This document shows positions 16,681 to 26,700 of a stretch of 64,000 bases of DNA, piece after piece. Each line of letters opens with the position of its first letter. Positions within the stretch are counted from its first letter, which is position 1. The stretch is from Pseudorhodoferax sp032153935 (lineage in GTDB: Bacteria; Pseudomonadota; Gammaproteobacteria; Burkholderiales; Burkholderiaceae_C), in the NCBI RefSeq assembly GCF_964253035.1, contig NZ_CAXUQL020000001.1, forward strand, positions 4,092,001-4,156,000, read 5' to 3'. The notes below the pieces were generated by a model. The model saw only the letters and a program-made list of their open reading frames with translations, made no database searches and was not told the DNA's origin. Both the position numbers and the translations under genes were made by a program.

Positions 16681-16790
16681 GGCAGGGTCGGGAGCGGGGA
16701 GGCGGCCATGTTAGGCCAGCGCGGGCGCGACACCTGCGCAGGCGGCCCGGGGCGACACTGCGCGGTGACAAGACGCCAAGGAGACACACC

Positions 16791-17768
16791 ATGCCGACAT
16801 TCCGCCGCCAACTGCTCACCGCCGCTGCCCTGGCCCTCGGCGCGGCCGCCGCACTGCCCGCCTTCGCGCAGACTTGGCCCGACCGGCCCGTCCAGCTGGT
16901 CATCCCGTACCCGCCCGGCGGCAGCGCCGACCTCGTGGCGCGGCCGCTGTCGATCAAGCTGCAGGAGCGCCTGGGCCAGCCCGTGGTGCTGGAGTACAAG
17001 CCCGGCGCGGGCGGCACGCTGGCCTCGCAGTACGCGGCGCGCGCCAAGCCCGACGGCACTACCTTCATCATGGTGCTGGCCGCGCACGCCATCAACGCGA
17101 GCCTGTACCCCAAGCTGCCCTACGACACGCGCAAGGACTTCGCGCCGGTCTCGCTGGTGGCCAACCTGCCGCTGCTGGTCACGGGCAGCAGTTCGCTGAA
17201 GGCGCGCACGGTGCCCGAGCTCATCGCCGAGGCCAAGGCCAACCCCGGCAAGATCACCTTCGCCTCGGCCGGCAACGGCAACACCAGCCACCTGGCGGCC
17301 GAGTACTTCAGCACGGCGGCCGGCGTGAAGATGACGCACGTGCCCTACAAGGGCAGCGCGCCCATGGTCAACGCGCTGCTGGGCGGCGAAGTGAACCTGG
17401 CTTTCGACAGCGCCTCGACCTCGCTGCCGCACGTGAAGGCCGGCAAGCTGCACCCGCTGGCCGTGACCGGCGACCGGCGCATGCCCATGCTGCCCGACGT
17501 GCCGACCATGCAGGAGCTCGGCGTGCCCAACTTCGTGGTCAACGGCTGGTACGCCATCCTGGCGCCGGCCGGCACGCCGGCCGAGATCACCGAGCGGCTG
17601 AGCCGCGAGATCGCCACCGTGGTGGCGCAGCCCGAGATCCGCGCCCAGCTGGAGGCCAGCGGCTACCAGCTGGTGGGGTCCACGCCGGCCGCATTGGGCG
17701 CGCACATCGACGCCGAGCTCGCGCGCTGGGCCAAGGTGGTCAAGGACTCGGGCGCGCGCATCGATTGA
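16791..17768 (+). CDS. Bug/TctC-family tripartite tricarboxylate transporter substrate-binding protein
   Basis: A 325-residue periplasmic receptor. ATG 16791 has AAGGAGA about 6 bases upstream. The signal peptide (RRQLLTAAALALG, ending PAFAQ) precedes the standard Bug opening WPDRPVQLVIPYPPGGSAD, then KPGAGG, HVPYKGSAP and LPDVPTMQELG. It diverges from the SDR/hydrolase unit; they may share a carboxylate or ester substrate, but nothing proves it. Confidence 0.93.
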   Translation: MPTFRRQLLTAAALALGAAAALPAFAQTWPDRPVQLVIPYPPGGSADLVARPLSIKLQERLGQPVVLEYKPGAGGTLASQYAARAKPDGTTFIMVLAAHAINASLYPKLPYDTRKDFAPVSLVANLPLLVTGSSSLKARTVPELIAEAKANPGKITFASAGNGNTSHLAAEYFSTAAGVKMTHVPYKGSAPMVNALLGGEVNLAFDSASTSLPHVKAGKLHPLAVTGDRRMPMLPDVPTMQELGVPNFVVNGWYAILAPAGTPAEITERLSREIATVVAQPEIRAQLEASGYQLVGSTPAALGAHIDAELARWAKVVKDSGARID

Positions 17769-18076
17769 GGCGCGCCGCGGAGCAGGGCCCCGCTCAGCCG
17801 GGCTTGTGCTGCGCCACGCGCCGGCTGTGGCCTGCAGCACGCGCGACTGGACGGCATCGGGCGCGGCGGGCAGTTCCTCGGGCTTGTCCGGGCCCAGGCC
17901 GATGACCACGAACGCGCCGCCGCCCCGGTGCCCGGCGTTGCACACGTCCGCGCAGTCTCAACAAGCCCGCCTGCGTGCGGAACGCATGCCTGTCCAGGTG
18001 GAGCGCGACAAGGTTTCGCCACAGTTGTGTGCGCGAGCGGCGGGAGAATCGACGCACCGCTACCTCTTCGATCCCG
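17769..18076. other. 308-base intergenic stretch, no confident gene
   Basis: Between the Bug receptor and the MHYT gene. The minus strand has a short open stretch (about 17945 to 17769, reading CADVCNAGHRGGG then VVIGLGPDKPEEL) with coding-like composition but no recognisable family, no good start and a close upstream stop. It could be a gene remnant. The stretch should also hold the promoter of the MHYT gene. Confidence 0.4.
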
Positions 18077-20239
18077 ATGACACCAGCCTTTGCCGAGGTC
18101 AGCTACAACCATTGGGTCGTGGCGCTCTCATTCCTGATCGCCAGCTACGCGTCCTTCGTCGCGCTGGACCTGGCCCAGCGCGTGCGCACGAGCGACCGTA
18201 CCATCGCCCGCGCCTGGTGGGTCGGCGGCTCGCTCGCGCTGGGCACTGGCATCTGGTCCATGCACTTCATCGGCATGCTGGCCGTCACGCTGCCGTTCGA
18301 GGTGGGCTACGGCTATGCCGTCACCGCACTGTCCTGGGTGGCGGCGGTGCTGGTCTCCGGCGTGGCGCTGCACACGGCCAGCCTGGCCACGCTGAACCTG
18401 GCGCGGCTGGGCCGTGGTGCGCTGGCCATGGGCGCCGGCATCTGCGCCATGCACTACCTGGGCATGGCCTCGCTGGAGCTGACGCCCGGCATCCGGTGGG
18501 ATTGGCTGCTGGTGCTGGCATCGGGCGCCATTGCCGTCGTCGCATCGGCCGTGGCGCTGGTGGTCTTCTTCGCGCTGCGCGGCTACCGCGGCGTGGCCGC
18601 GCGCTACCGGCAGGTGCTGGCGGCCCTGGTCATGGGCGCGGCGATCAGCGGCATGCACTACACCGGCATGGCGGCGGCAGATTTCTCCACGGGCAGCGTG
18701 TGCCTGACCGTCGACGCACTGCGCGGCGACAGCCTGGGCGTGCTCGTCACGGTGGCTGCCACCTTGCTGCTGAGCATGGCCATGTTCACCTCGCTGCTGG
18801 ATGCCCGCATGCAGGGCAAGACCGAGCGGCTGGCGGTGTCGCTGAAGGCCGCCAATGCCGAACTGCAGCAGATCGCCTTCCGCGACGCGCTGACCGGCCT
18901 GCCCAACCGGCTGCTGTTCGACGAGCGCGTGGCCTCGGCGGTGGAGCGTTGCCGGCGCGGCAAGACCCGCCTCGCGCTGCTGTTCATCGACCTGGACGGC
19001 TTCAAGCCGGTCAACGACTCGTTCGGCCACCGGGTCGGCGACGCCGTGCTGCAGGAGGTGGGGCGTCGCCTGGCGACTGGGCTGCGTGCCTGCGACACGG
19101 TGGCGCGCGTGGGCGGCGACGAGTTCGTGCTGCTGCTGGAGGGCGCCGGCGACTCGGCCGCCATCGCGCAGACGGCGCAGCGGCTCATCGATCTGGTCAG
19201 CGCGCCGATGGAGCAGGGCGGGCACGAGGTGCGGCTGTCGTGCTCGGTCGGTATCGCGCTGTTTCCCTCCGATGGCCCCGATGCCGAACTCATGGCCCAC
19301 GCCGACGCGGCGATGTACGCGGCCAAGCGTGCCGGCGGTGCGTCCTACGCCTTCTTCGAGGCGCACATGAACGCCGGTGTGCGTGAGCAGCTCGAACTGC
19401 AGCGCGACCTGCGCCTGGCCATCGAACGCGGCGAACTGGTGTTGCACTTCCAGCCCAAGGTCAGTGCGGGACGCGAAGTCATCACCGGCGTGGAAGCGCT
19501 GGTGCGCTGGCAGCACCCCACGCGCGGCACGCTGGGCCCGGCGCTGTTCATTCCCGTGGCAGAGCGCTTCGGCCTGATCTCCGCGCTCGGCAACTGGGTC
19601 ATCGAGGAGGCCTGCCGCCAGATCGCGGCCTGGTACGGGCAGGGCCTGCGCCTGCGCGTGGCTGTCAACCTGTCGGTGCACCAGTTGCGCCAGGAGGATT
19701 TCGTTCGGCGCGTGGCGGCCACCATCGCGCGGGCCGGCATCGACGCGACGCAGCTGACCTTCGAGATCACAGAGTCGGTCGCCATGGAGGACGCCGAGGG
19801 CACGCGCAAGGCCTTCGAGGCGCTCGGCGCCATCGGCGTGCACCTGTCCATCGACGACTTCGGCACCGGCTACTCCAGCCTGTCCTACCTGCGCCAGTTG
19901 CAGGTGGGCGAGCTCAAGATCGACCGCTCCTTCGTGCAGGACCTGGAGTCCAGCGCCGACGCGCGCGCCATCGTCGAGGCGGTGATCCGGCTGGCCCATG
20001 CGCTGGGCCTCAAGGTGGTGGCCGAGGGCGTGGAGACCGCGGCGCAGCAGGATGTGCTGACCCGGCTGCAGTGCGACGACCTGCAGGGCTTTCTGTTCGC
20101 CAGGCCGATGGCGGCCGAGCGCGTGGCCGAGTGGGCCGCGGACAGGTGCCGGTCCGACCAGGTGGCGTTCGCGCTGTCGACCTATCAACCGGCCTGCGCT
20201 TTCAAGCTTTCAGCACAGGCCCCTGCAGCCCGGGCTTGA
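18077..20239 (+). CDS. MHYT-sensor diguanylate cyclase/phosphodiesterase (GGDEF-EAL)
   Basis: A 720-residue membrane protein that makes and/or degrades c-di-GMP. The N-terminal MHYT domain has seven membrane helices with the three motifs SMHFIGM, AMHYLGM and GMHYTGM (residues ~55-200), thought to bind copper and sense a diatomic gas. The GGDEF domain keeps GGDEF at 346-350 and the inhibitory site RACD five residues before it. The EAL domain has EALVRW at 473, DDFGTGYSSL and EGVET, so both active sites look intact. ATG 18077 starts just before the first helix. Its last ~13 residues run into the remnant ORF on the other strand, so the native C-terminus may have been changed. Confidence 0.92.
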   Translation: MTPAFAEVSYNHWVVALSFLIASYASFVALDLAQRVRTSDRTIARAWWVGGSLALGTGIWSMHFIGMLAVTLPFEVGYGYAVTALSWVAAVLVSGVALHTASLATLNLARLGRGALAMGAGICAMHYLGMASLELTPGIRWDWLLVLASGAIAVVASAVALVVFFALRGYRGVAARYRQVLAALVMGAAISGMHYTGMAAADFSTGSVCLTVDALRGDSLGVLVTVAATLLLSMAMFTSLLDARMQGKTERLAVSLKAANAELQQIAFRDALTGLPNRLLFDERVASAVERCRRGKTRLALLFIDLDGFKPVNDSFGHRVGDAVLQEVGRRLATGLRACDTVARVGGDEFVLLLEGAGDSAAIAQTAQRLIDLVSAPMEQGGHEVRLSCSVGIALFPSDGPDAELMAHADAAMYAAKRAGGASYAFFEAHMNAGVREQLELQRDLRLAIERGELVLHFQPKVSAGREVITGVEALVRWQHPTRGTLGPALFIPVAERFGLISALGNWVIEEACRQIAAWYGQGLRLRVAVNLSVHQLRQEDFVRRVAATIARAGIDATQLTFEITESVAMEDAEGTRKAFEALGAIGVHLSIDDFGTGYSSLSYLRQLQVGELKIDRSFVQDLESSADARAIVEAVIRLAHALGLKVVAEGVETAAQQDVLTRLQCDDLQGFLFARPMAAERVAEWAADRCRSDQVAFALSTYQPACAFKLSAQAPAARA

Positions 20240-20453
20240 GGCAGCCCGATGCCACCGGCGTGCGAAAGCGCGCGTAGGCCAGCTCGGCATTCCACTGCGT
20301 GCAATGGGCGCCGCCCAGCTGCTTTGTCTCTGCATCGGCCCGGCGCGCGATGCGCAGCGGGTGTGCGCCGTCTTGCAGCAGCAGCCGGGCGAAAGTCTCC
20401 TGTGCATCCTCTGTTGTGATGATTTCCGAATCCAAGGAAGTGGAAAGAATCAC
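20202..20453 (-). pseudogene. Chimeric remnant: SDR N-terminal piece joined to an Lrp C-terminal piece
   Basis: An 83-codon open frame whose first half (ARLLLQDGAHPLRIARRADA, then KQLGGAHCTQWNAELA) aligns with residues ~18-46 of the SDR at 15922-16680. Its last part (RFRTPVASGCLKPGLQGPVL) aligns with the C-terminus of the Lrp regulator at 32051-32545. The nucleotide resemblance is also visible by eye. Neither half is a functional domain. It overlaps the 3' end of the MHYT gene on the opposite strand and lies just before the diheme cytochrome gene, so it probably marks an old rearrangement breakpoint. Expression as a small protein cannot be ruled out. Confidence 0.65.
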
Positions 20454-20526
20454 AGAAGGACTGACGAAGAACTGCGCTCGGTCCTCACGCTACGCCATCG
20501 AGAAGCGGGCCCTGGGAGGAATCGAC

Positions 20527-23500
20527 ATGCATGGTGACGGTACAGCTGGCCTGCGAGCGGCGCCCGCGCGCGGTATGCGGTGGCCCTTCTGCCTGTTGCT
20601 GTCGGCTGTGTTGGCGGTCCTGTGGCCGGCCGCGCTGGCCGTGGGCCCCGCCTCGGCTCCAACTGGGCCGGCCTCCGTGGCGGCCGCACCTCCTGCAGAT
20701 GCAGCGTCTGCCACCGCAGGGCTGTCGGCGGCGCGCACGCGCTATCCAGCAGCTGCCACGGCGCCCGCCCCGCACGCCGGCAGGCAGCCGCGCGTCGATG
20801 GTGTCGAAATCGGCGCGCCGGTCGATGCAGCCGGCAAGGGCGCCACCACGCTGCGCGGCACGCCATTGCTGTCACGCGAACCAGACAGCTTTCCCACGGA
20901 GCCACGGCCTGTCTTCGGGCAGATGGACCAAGTCTTCGATCCGAAGACGGAGAAGCTGGTTCCGCTCGAGTACCTGCGTGTGACGGACAGCCGCAACTTG
21001 CCGGCGGCGCGCCAGGCCGTGCGCGGACAGAACACCTGGATGCTCTGGGGACAGGGCAACGAGGTCTTCTGGGGCTGGTTGCAGGAACAGGGCTACGGTC
21101 TGGCCGACTTCCTGGTGCTGCTCGATTCGCGGCAGCGCGGGAGCCGCTTCAAGGATCTCGGCGTGGTCAACCAGCCGGGCATGCGTGCGAAGCTGGACGA
21201 GCCGATTCTGGGCCTGTATCTGGACGAGGCGGACGGCGACAAGGTCTGGCTGGAGGGCTTCTACCGGCCCGCCTCGCGGCGCGGGCGCGAGCCCTTCGAG
21301 ATCGGCGACCGCAAGCTCTACGCGGCCACCATGGCCCGTCTGGCTCAGGACGGCGTCGATCCCCTGGTCTATGGCTACCCCTCGGGCGTCGTGGGGCTGC
21401 GCCTGCTGCCCAATCCCGACTTCTTCGGTGATACGCCGGCCGCGGAACAGGCGCGTGCTTACTGGAAGGAGAAGGTCACCGATGCAGCGCCCGGTGCCTA
21501 CTACTTGAAGGACACGAAGGACAGGCCGCGCCAGGCCATCCATGCCGATCCGGCGCTGGTGCGTCCATTCCGCATCAGCATGGCCTGCGCGTTCTGCCAT
21601 GTTGCCCCCCATCCGCTGAACCCGCCGGCCGATCCCGAAAACCCCGAATGGGCCAATCTGTCCAGCATCATCGGCGCGCAGTACTGGAATCCGCCCAAAG
21701 CTTTCCTGAACCTCAAGCAGCCGCACAGCTTCCTGTGGCAGCTCGTGGCCAGCCAGCAGCGGGGCACCGTCGACGCCTCGCTGGTCAGCACCGACCACAT
21801 CAACAACGCCAACACCATGAATGCGGTGTTCGAGGTCAACGCGCGCAACCAACGGGCTCTCCTCAATCCGCCAGAAGAGCAGAGCGTGGCAAACCTGCTG
21901 CAGCCCAGCAGCGCCGATCGGCCGGACACCAGCCCGCGCCATACGCCACGTGTGTTGGTCGACGGTTCGGACAGCATCGGGCTCGAAGGCGCGCTGGCGC
22001 GCGTGTACCTCAACATCGGCGCTTACGCAGAGCAGTGGCAGCACCTGCACAACCCGTTCATCGGTTTCACCGCGCAACGCCCGTTCGAGCTGGCCACTGT
22101 GCAGCAGAAATCGGTCTACTGGCAGGCGACCGAGCGTTACCGCATCCCGCAGCTGGCGGCTTTTTTCACCCATGTGACCGAGCGCGGTGCGACGGTCACG
22201 CAGGCCATGAAGCTCAGCGCCACGAAAGAGGGGCGCGAGCGTCTGGCCGGGAAGGAGAAACTGGTCAAGTCCGGCCGCGAGGTTTTCCTGCAGAACTGCG
22301 CGGTGTGCCATTCCAGCAAACAGCCGTCGAACTTCGCGCTGAATTTCTCGCGCGGCTGGCGCACGGCTCCTGTGATGGCATCCGGTCCGCTGACGCTGCC
22401 GATGGACTACGCCGACTGGGACGCCTACCGGCTGAGCCCGGCGCACCAGGCCTATGTGGAACGCCTGAAGTCCTTCGTGCGCGAAGAGGAGGACGCGGGC
22501 AAGGATTTCGTGAAGGACAACTACCTGTCCACCGACATCCGCGTGCCGGTCACGCTGGTCGGCACCAATTCGGGCCGGGCGGTGGGAACCAACGCGATGC
22601 GCGGCCAAGTCTGGGACAACTTCTCCTCGGAAGACTACAAGAAGTTGCCGGAGGTGGGCGAAGTGCGCTTCTACAACCCCCGCCTGGCCGGCAGGGTGGC
22701 ACTCGACCCGTGGGGCAACAACGACAGCTATGCGCCACCAAAAGGAGGCCCCGGCTATTACCGGCCGGCTTCGCTGGTGAGCCTGTGGGCCACGGCCCCC
22801 TATCTGCACAACAACGCGCTCGGTCGGCTCAACGCGCTTGACAAGGTTGATGCGCAAGGCAGGCGCCACCCCAGCAATGATCCCGATCCGTCGGTGGCCG
22901 CGCGGCTGGCCGGGTTCGACGACGGCATCGACAAGATGTTCTCGCGCGAAAAGCGGGTCGGAGGCAGCGGCCAGCTGGGCGACCTGCGCCGGGAGATCGC
23001 ACGCTACGCGCAGGAACCCGGCTTCATCTACCGCACGACGGAGCCGACATGGATCGACTTTCGCGCAGTCTTCATCCGTCCGTTGCTGGCCGGCTTGGTA
23101 GGCGAGACGGTGCTGGACTTCGCCACCCGCTGGGTGTGGTTGCTGGGCGCTGTCATCGCCGCTGTGCTGGCGCTGGTGGCGCGCGCGCGTTGGGCCGGCT
23201 TCGTGCTGGCCGCGTTTGCGGCCGGCGTGGCGGCGCTGCTGCACGCGAGCGGCATTGCGGGCATCCATCCTTGGCTTTGGTGGATTCCGGCGCTGGCAGC
23301 GCTTGGCGCGGCGGTGTTCCTGCTCCTGCCGTGGCTGCGCCTGCCCACGCGCATCTTCTTCGGCCTGAGCGCGCTGGGCTCGCTCGCCATCGCCTGGTAC
23401 CTCGGCGCCTGGGTCGACGGCCGCGGCAGCGACATCCGACTGGGACCCATCCCCCGGGGTACGCCTGTCAGCCTGGTGATGAACCTGAGTCCACAGGCGC

Positions 23501-23748
23501 CGTTCGCGGATCTGTTCAACGCTGCGGCGGGCCTGACGCGCGGCATGCTGCGTGTTCGCAAAGAGTTTCCGGGCGAGGCGTTGGCGCGCGATGAGCAGCC
23601 GCTTGCCGCCTTCTTGGCGGAGGCCGAGGAGCCGCTGCTGAAGGCCAGCAAATGTCCGGACTTCGTGCTCGACCGCGGCCACTGGTTCGCCGAGAACCTG
23701 TCGGAGCTGGAGAAGACGCAGCTCAAGGCCTTCCTGGAGACCCTGTGA
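20527..23748 (+). CDS. Large membrane-bound diheme cytochrome c
   Basis: A 1,073-residue protein starting at ATG 20527, behind GGGAGGA. Residues ~17-40 form a signal or anchor helix, followed by an Ala/Pro-rich linker. Two heme c sites are visible, CAFCH at 354 and CAVCH at 591, with a WATAPYLHN motif near 755 of the kind found in diheme peroxidase/MauG/RoxA-like cytochromes. After the periplasmic part come about four membrane helices (~855-980) and a short C-terminal domain. Probable job: electron acceptor or oxygen/peroxide-handling enzyme in the periplasm. It ends 1 base before the GMC-patatin gene, so the two form one transcript and probably one electron-transfer unit. Family assignment beyond diheme cytochrome is tentative. 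Confidence 0.85.
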   Translation: MHGDGTAGLRAAPARGMRWPFCLLLSAVLAVLWPAALAVGPASAPTGPASVAAAPPADAASATAGLSAARTRYPAAATAPAPHAGRQPRVDGVEIGAPVDAAGKGATTLRGTPLLSREPDSFPTEPRPVFGQMDQVFDPKTEKLVPLEYLRVTDSRNLPAARQAVRGQNTWMLWGQGNEVFWGWLQEQGYGLADFLVLLDSRQRGSRFKDLGVVNQPGMRAKLDEPILGLYLDEADGDKVWLEGFYRPASRRGREPFEIGDRKLYAATMARLAQDGVDPLVYGYPSGVVGLRLLPNPDFFGDTPAAEQARAYWKEKVTDAAPGAYYLKDTKDRPRQAIHADPALVRPFRISMACAFCHVAPHPLNPPADPENPEWANLSSIIGAQYWNPPKAFLNLKQPHSFLWQLVASQQRGTVDASLVSTDHINNANTMNAVFEVNARNQRALLNPPEEQSVANLLQPSSADRPDTSPRHTPRVLVDGSDSIGLEGALARVYLNIGAYAEQWQHLHNPFIGFTAQRPFELATVQQKSVYWQATERYRIPQLAAFFTHVTERGATVTQAMKLSATKEGRERLAGKEKLVKSGREVFLQNCAVCHSSKQPSNFALNFSRGWRTAPVMASGPLTLPMDYADWDAYRLSPAHQAYVERLKSFVREEEDAGKDFVKDNYLSTDIRVPVTLVGTNSGRAVGTNAMRGQVWDNFSSEDYKKLPEVGEVRFYNPRLAGRVALDPWGNNDSYAPPKGGPGYYRPASLVSLWATAPYLHNNALGRLNALDKVDAQGRRHPSNDPDPSVAARLAGFDDGIDKMFSREKRVGGSGQLGDLRREIARYAQEPGFIYRTTEPTWIDFRAVFIRPLLAGLVGETVLDFATRWVWLLGAVIAAVLALVARARWAGFVLAAFAAGVAALLHASGIAGIHPWLWWIPALAALGAAVFLLLPWLRLPTRIFFGLSALGSLAIAWYLGAWVDGRGSDIRLGPIPRGTPVSLVMNLSPQAPFADLFNAAAGLTRGMLRVRKEFPGEALARDEQPLAAFLAEAEEPLLKASKCPDFVLDRGHWFAENLSELEKTQLKAFLETL

Positions 23749-23749
23749 A

Positions 23750-26700
23750 ATGGCGCCGAGTTCCATGAACGCCCCGGGTCCGGACGACCGCACTGCGCTG
23801 CTCCGGCTGGCGCGCGACCCGGAAAGCACACCGTTTGACTACATCGTGGTCGGCTCGGGCGCGGGGGGCGGTCCCCTGGCTGCGCGGCTGGCGCTCGGAG
23901 GGCGGCGGGTGCTGGTGCTCGAAGCCGGCGTCGACCCCGCGCAGCCGGAGCCGGGCACGCAGCCGCGCGACGTCTATGCGGTGCCAGGCTTTCATGCCGC
24001 GGCAACGGAAGACCCGCAGACGAGCTGGATGTTTTCGGTGCGGCACTACGAGAGTGACGCCGACCAGGCCCGCGATTCCAAGTACGACGCCAGCCATGAC
24101 CCGCGCAGCGGCACCTGCAAGGGCGGTATCCAGTACCCGCGCGCCGCCGCCATCGGCGGCTGCACTGCGCACCACGCGATGATCATCGTGCGCCCCAACG
24201 ACGCGGACTGGGACCGGATCGCCGAGCGCACCAACGATGCGTCCTGGCGCTCCGAACGCATGCAGGGCTACTTCACCCGGATCGAGCGTTCGCTGGGCTA
24301 TGGCATCTACGAGAGCTATGTGCACCGTGTGACCGGCGGGCTGTCCGGCCTGGTGCGCAGGATCGCGGCGTGGATCGAGCCGCGCCGTCAGCTCGACACC
24401 GGGGGCCATGGCACGCAGGGCTGGCAGCCCACCAACTTCATCGATCCGGTGGTGATCGCCCGCATCGTGCGCGGCGACCGCCCGTTGCGGCGCCTCCTGC
24501 TCGGCGTCGTCCTGGCCACGCTGGGGACTCGCGGCAAGCGCGCCGGGCTGCTGGGCGCATTGCTGCGTTCGCAGCTGCTGTCTTCCCTGGATCCCAACGC
24601 GCGCTCGCCCAACCTGCCGGCGCGTGCGCACGTGTCGCTGCTCTCCATCGGCACCGAGAACGGGCGCCGCAGCGGCCTGCGCGAGCACCTGTTGAGCGTG
24701 CAGGCGGACCATGGACCGCAACTGGTCATCGAGACCGGCACGCACGTCACGCGGCTGCTGTTCGCGCCCGGTGAGCCGCCCAGGGCGATCGGCGTGGAAT
24801 TGCTGCGCGGCGCGCACCTGTACCGCGCCAGTCCCTCCAGCCCGCAGGCGCGTGTGCCGGAAGACTCCGAGCGCTTTTTCGCACGCCGCGAGGTCGTCGT
24901 CTGCGGCGGCGCATTCAACACGCCGCAGTTGCTCATGCTCAGCGGCATCGGCGACCGGGCCGAACTCTGCCGCCATGGCATCACGGGACTGCACGGCAGG
25001 CACGGGGACGTGGTGGCGCCCACGGTGCACCTGCCCGGTGTGGGCATGCACCTGCAGGACCGGTACGAGGTCAGCATCGTCAGCGAAGCCAGTGCCGAGT
25101 TCTCCACGCTGGCCGACGCCACCTTCCAGCCCGGCGCGCCCGGCGACAAGGTGCTGGCACAGTGGAAGCACGACGGCAGCGGCCTTTACGCGACCAATGG
25201 CGGCGCGCTCGCGCTGATGATGTCGTCCAGCGGCAACCAGGCGGTGCGCCGCGACCCCGACCTCTTCATCTTCGGCGTGCCGGCGGCGTTCCGGGGTTAC
25301 TACTGGAACTGGTCGCGCGAGCTGCTGATGCCGACCAAGGGCGCCGGTACCGAGCAGCGCAACCTGTGGACCTGGGTGATCCTCAAGGCCTACACCGACA
25401 ACGACCGCGGCCGTGTGCGCCTGCGCAGCGGCGATCCGCTGGAGCCGCCGCAAGTCGATTTCGGTTCCTTCCCCGATACGCCAGACATGCCACGGGATCT
25501 CGATGCCCTGGCCGAGGCCGTGGTGCGCATGCGCGAGATCAACGCTGCGGTGCCCGAACTCGTGCGCGAGGTACAGCCTGGTCCGGCGGTGCCGGCCGGG
25601 CGCTCGGCGTTGCTGGACCGATGGATCCGCGATGAAGCCTGGGGTCATCACGCGTGCGGTACCTGCCGCATGGGTGCGGCGCCCTGGACCGCCGACCCTG
25701 CCGAACTGCCAGCGGGCGACGCGCAAAGCGTGCTGAGCAGCGACTTCCGCGTGCATGGCGTGCAGGGCCTGCGCGTGGTCGACACCTCGGTGTTCCCGCG
25801 CATCCCGGGCTACTTCATCGCCACGCCGACGTTCATGATCGGCGAGAAGGCGGCCGATCTGCTGCTGGGCGATCGGCCGGAGTACCCGCGTGGCCTCGCG
25901 GCGCGCGAAGCTGCTGCAGTGCATCTGCGCCGCCATACCGCCATGACCGGCGGTGCGCCACCGGGGGGCGGTTTGCCCGGCTCCGGCGGCGCTGGCGGAG
26001 CCGCCGGTTCGGAAACGCTACCGGACAACACCGTGGGCCTGGCGCTGTCGGGCGGTGGCGTGCGCAGCGCGACCTTCTGCCTGGGCGTGCTGCAGGCGCT
26101 GGCGAAGCGGGGCCGGTTGCGTCAGGTGGACATCGTGTCATCTGTGTCGGGCGGCGCGTTCGTGGCCTCCTTCTTGGGACGCCTCTATACCCGGCTGTCC
26201 AAAGACGTGCCCGACAAGCCGGCGCGCGTCGAGTCCATCCTGTGCAACACCACGGCCTCGGAGTTGTGGTGGCTGCGCCGCCATGCCAACTACATCGACA
26301 GTGGCAGCCGCGACGATCTGCAGGCGGACGTCGCCATCGTGCTGCGCAACCTTGGCTTCGTCTACCTGTGGCTGGGCCTGCTGTTCTTCGCGCTGTTCGG
26401 CTTGGCGCGCTGGGCCGCCGACTGGATGTTGCCGCTGTCGTGGTTGCCCTTGCCGTGGCAGCCGCAGCAGCCCTTGCTGTCGTTCGGCATCGCGCTGTCG
26501 CCGTGGTGGTGTCTGCCACCCTTGCTGGCGCTGTTCGGCTGCGCGCCCCTGGCTGCAGGTTACTGGTTCGTGCTGAAGGATCCGCGCGAAGGCGTACGCG
26601 AGGTGGTGCCCCTGCTGCTCTGGGTGGTTCTGTTGGTCGGCACCGTGTGGGGGCTGGGCGTGCCGATGTTGCGTCCGTGGGCCATGCTGAGTCTTGTGCT

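Noticed and set aside
20872..23829. A 985-codon minus-strand open frame opposite the cytochrome gene
   Set aside because: The plus strand has two heme motifs, membrane helices and a good ribosome site; the minus frame has none.
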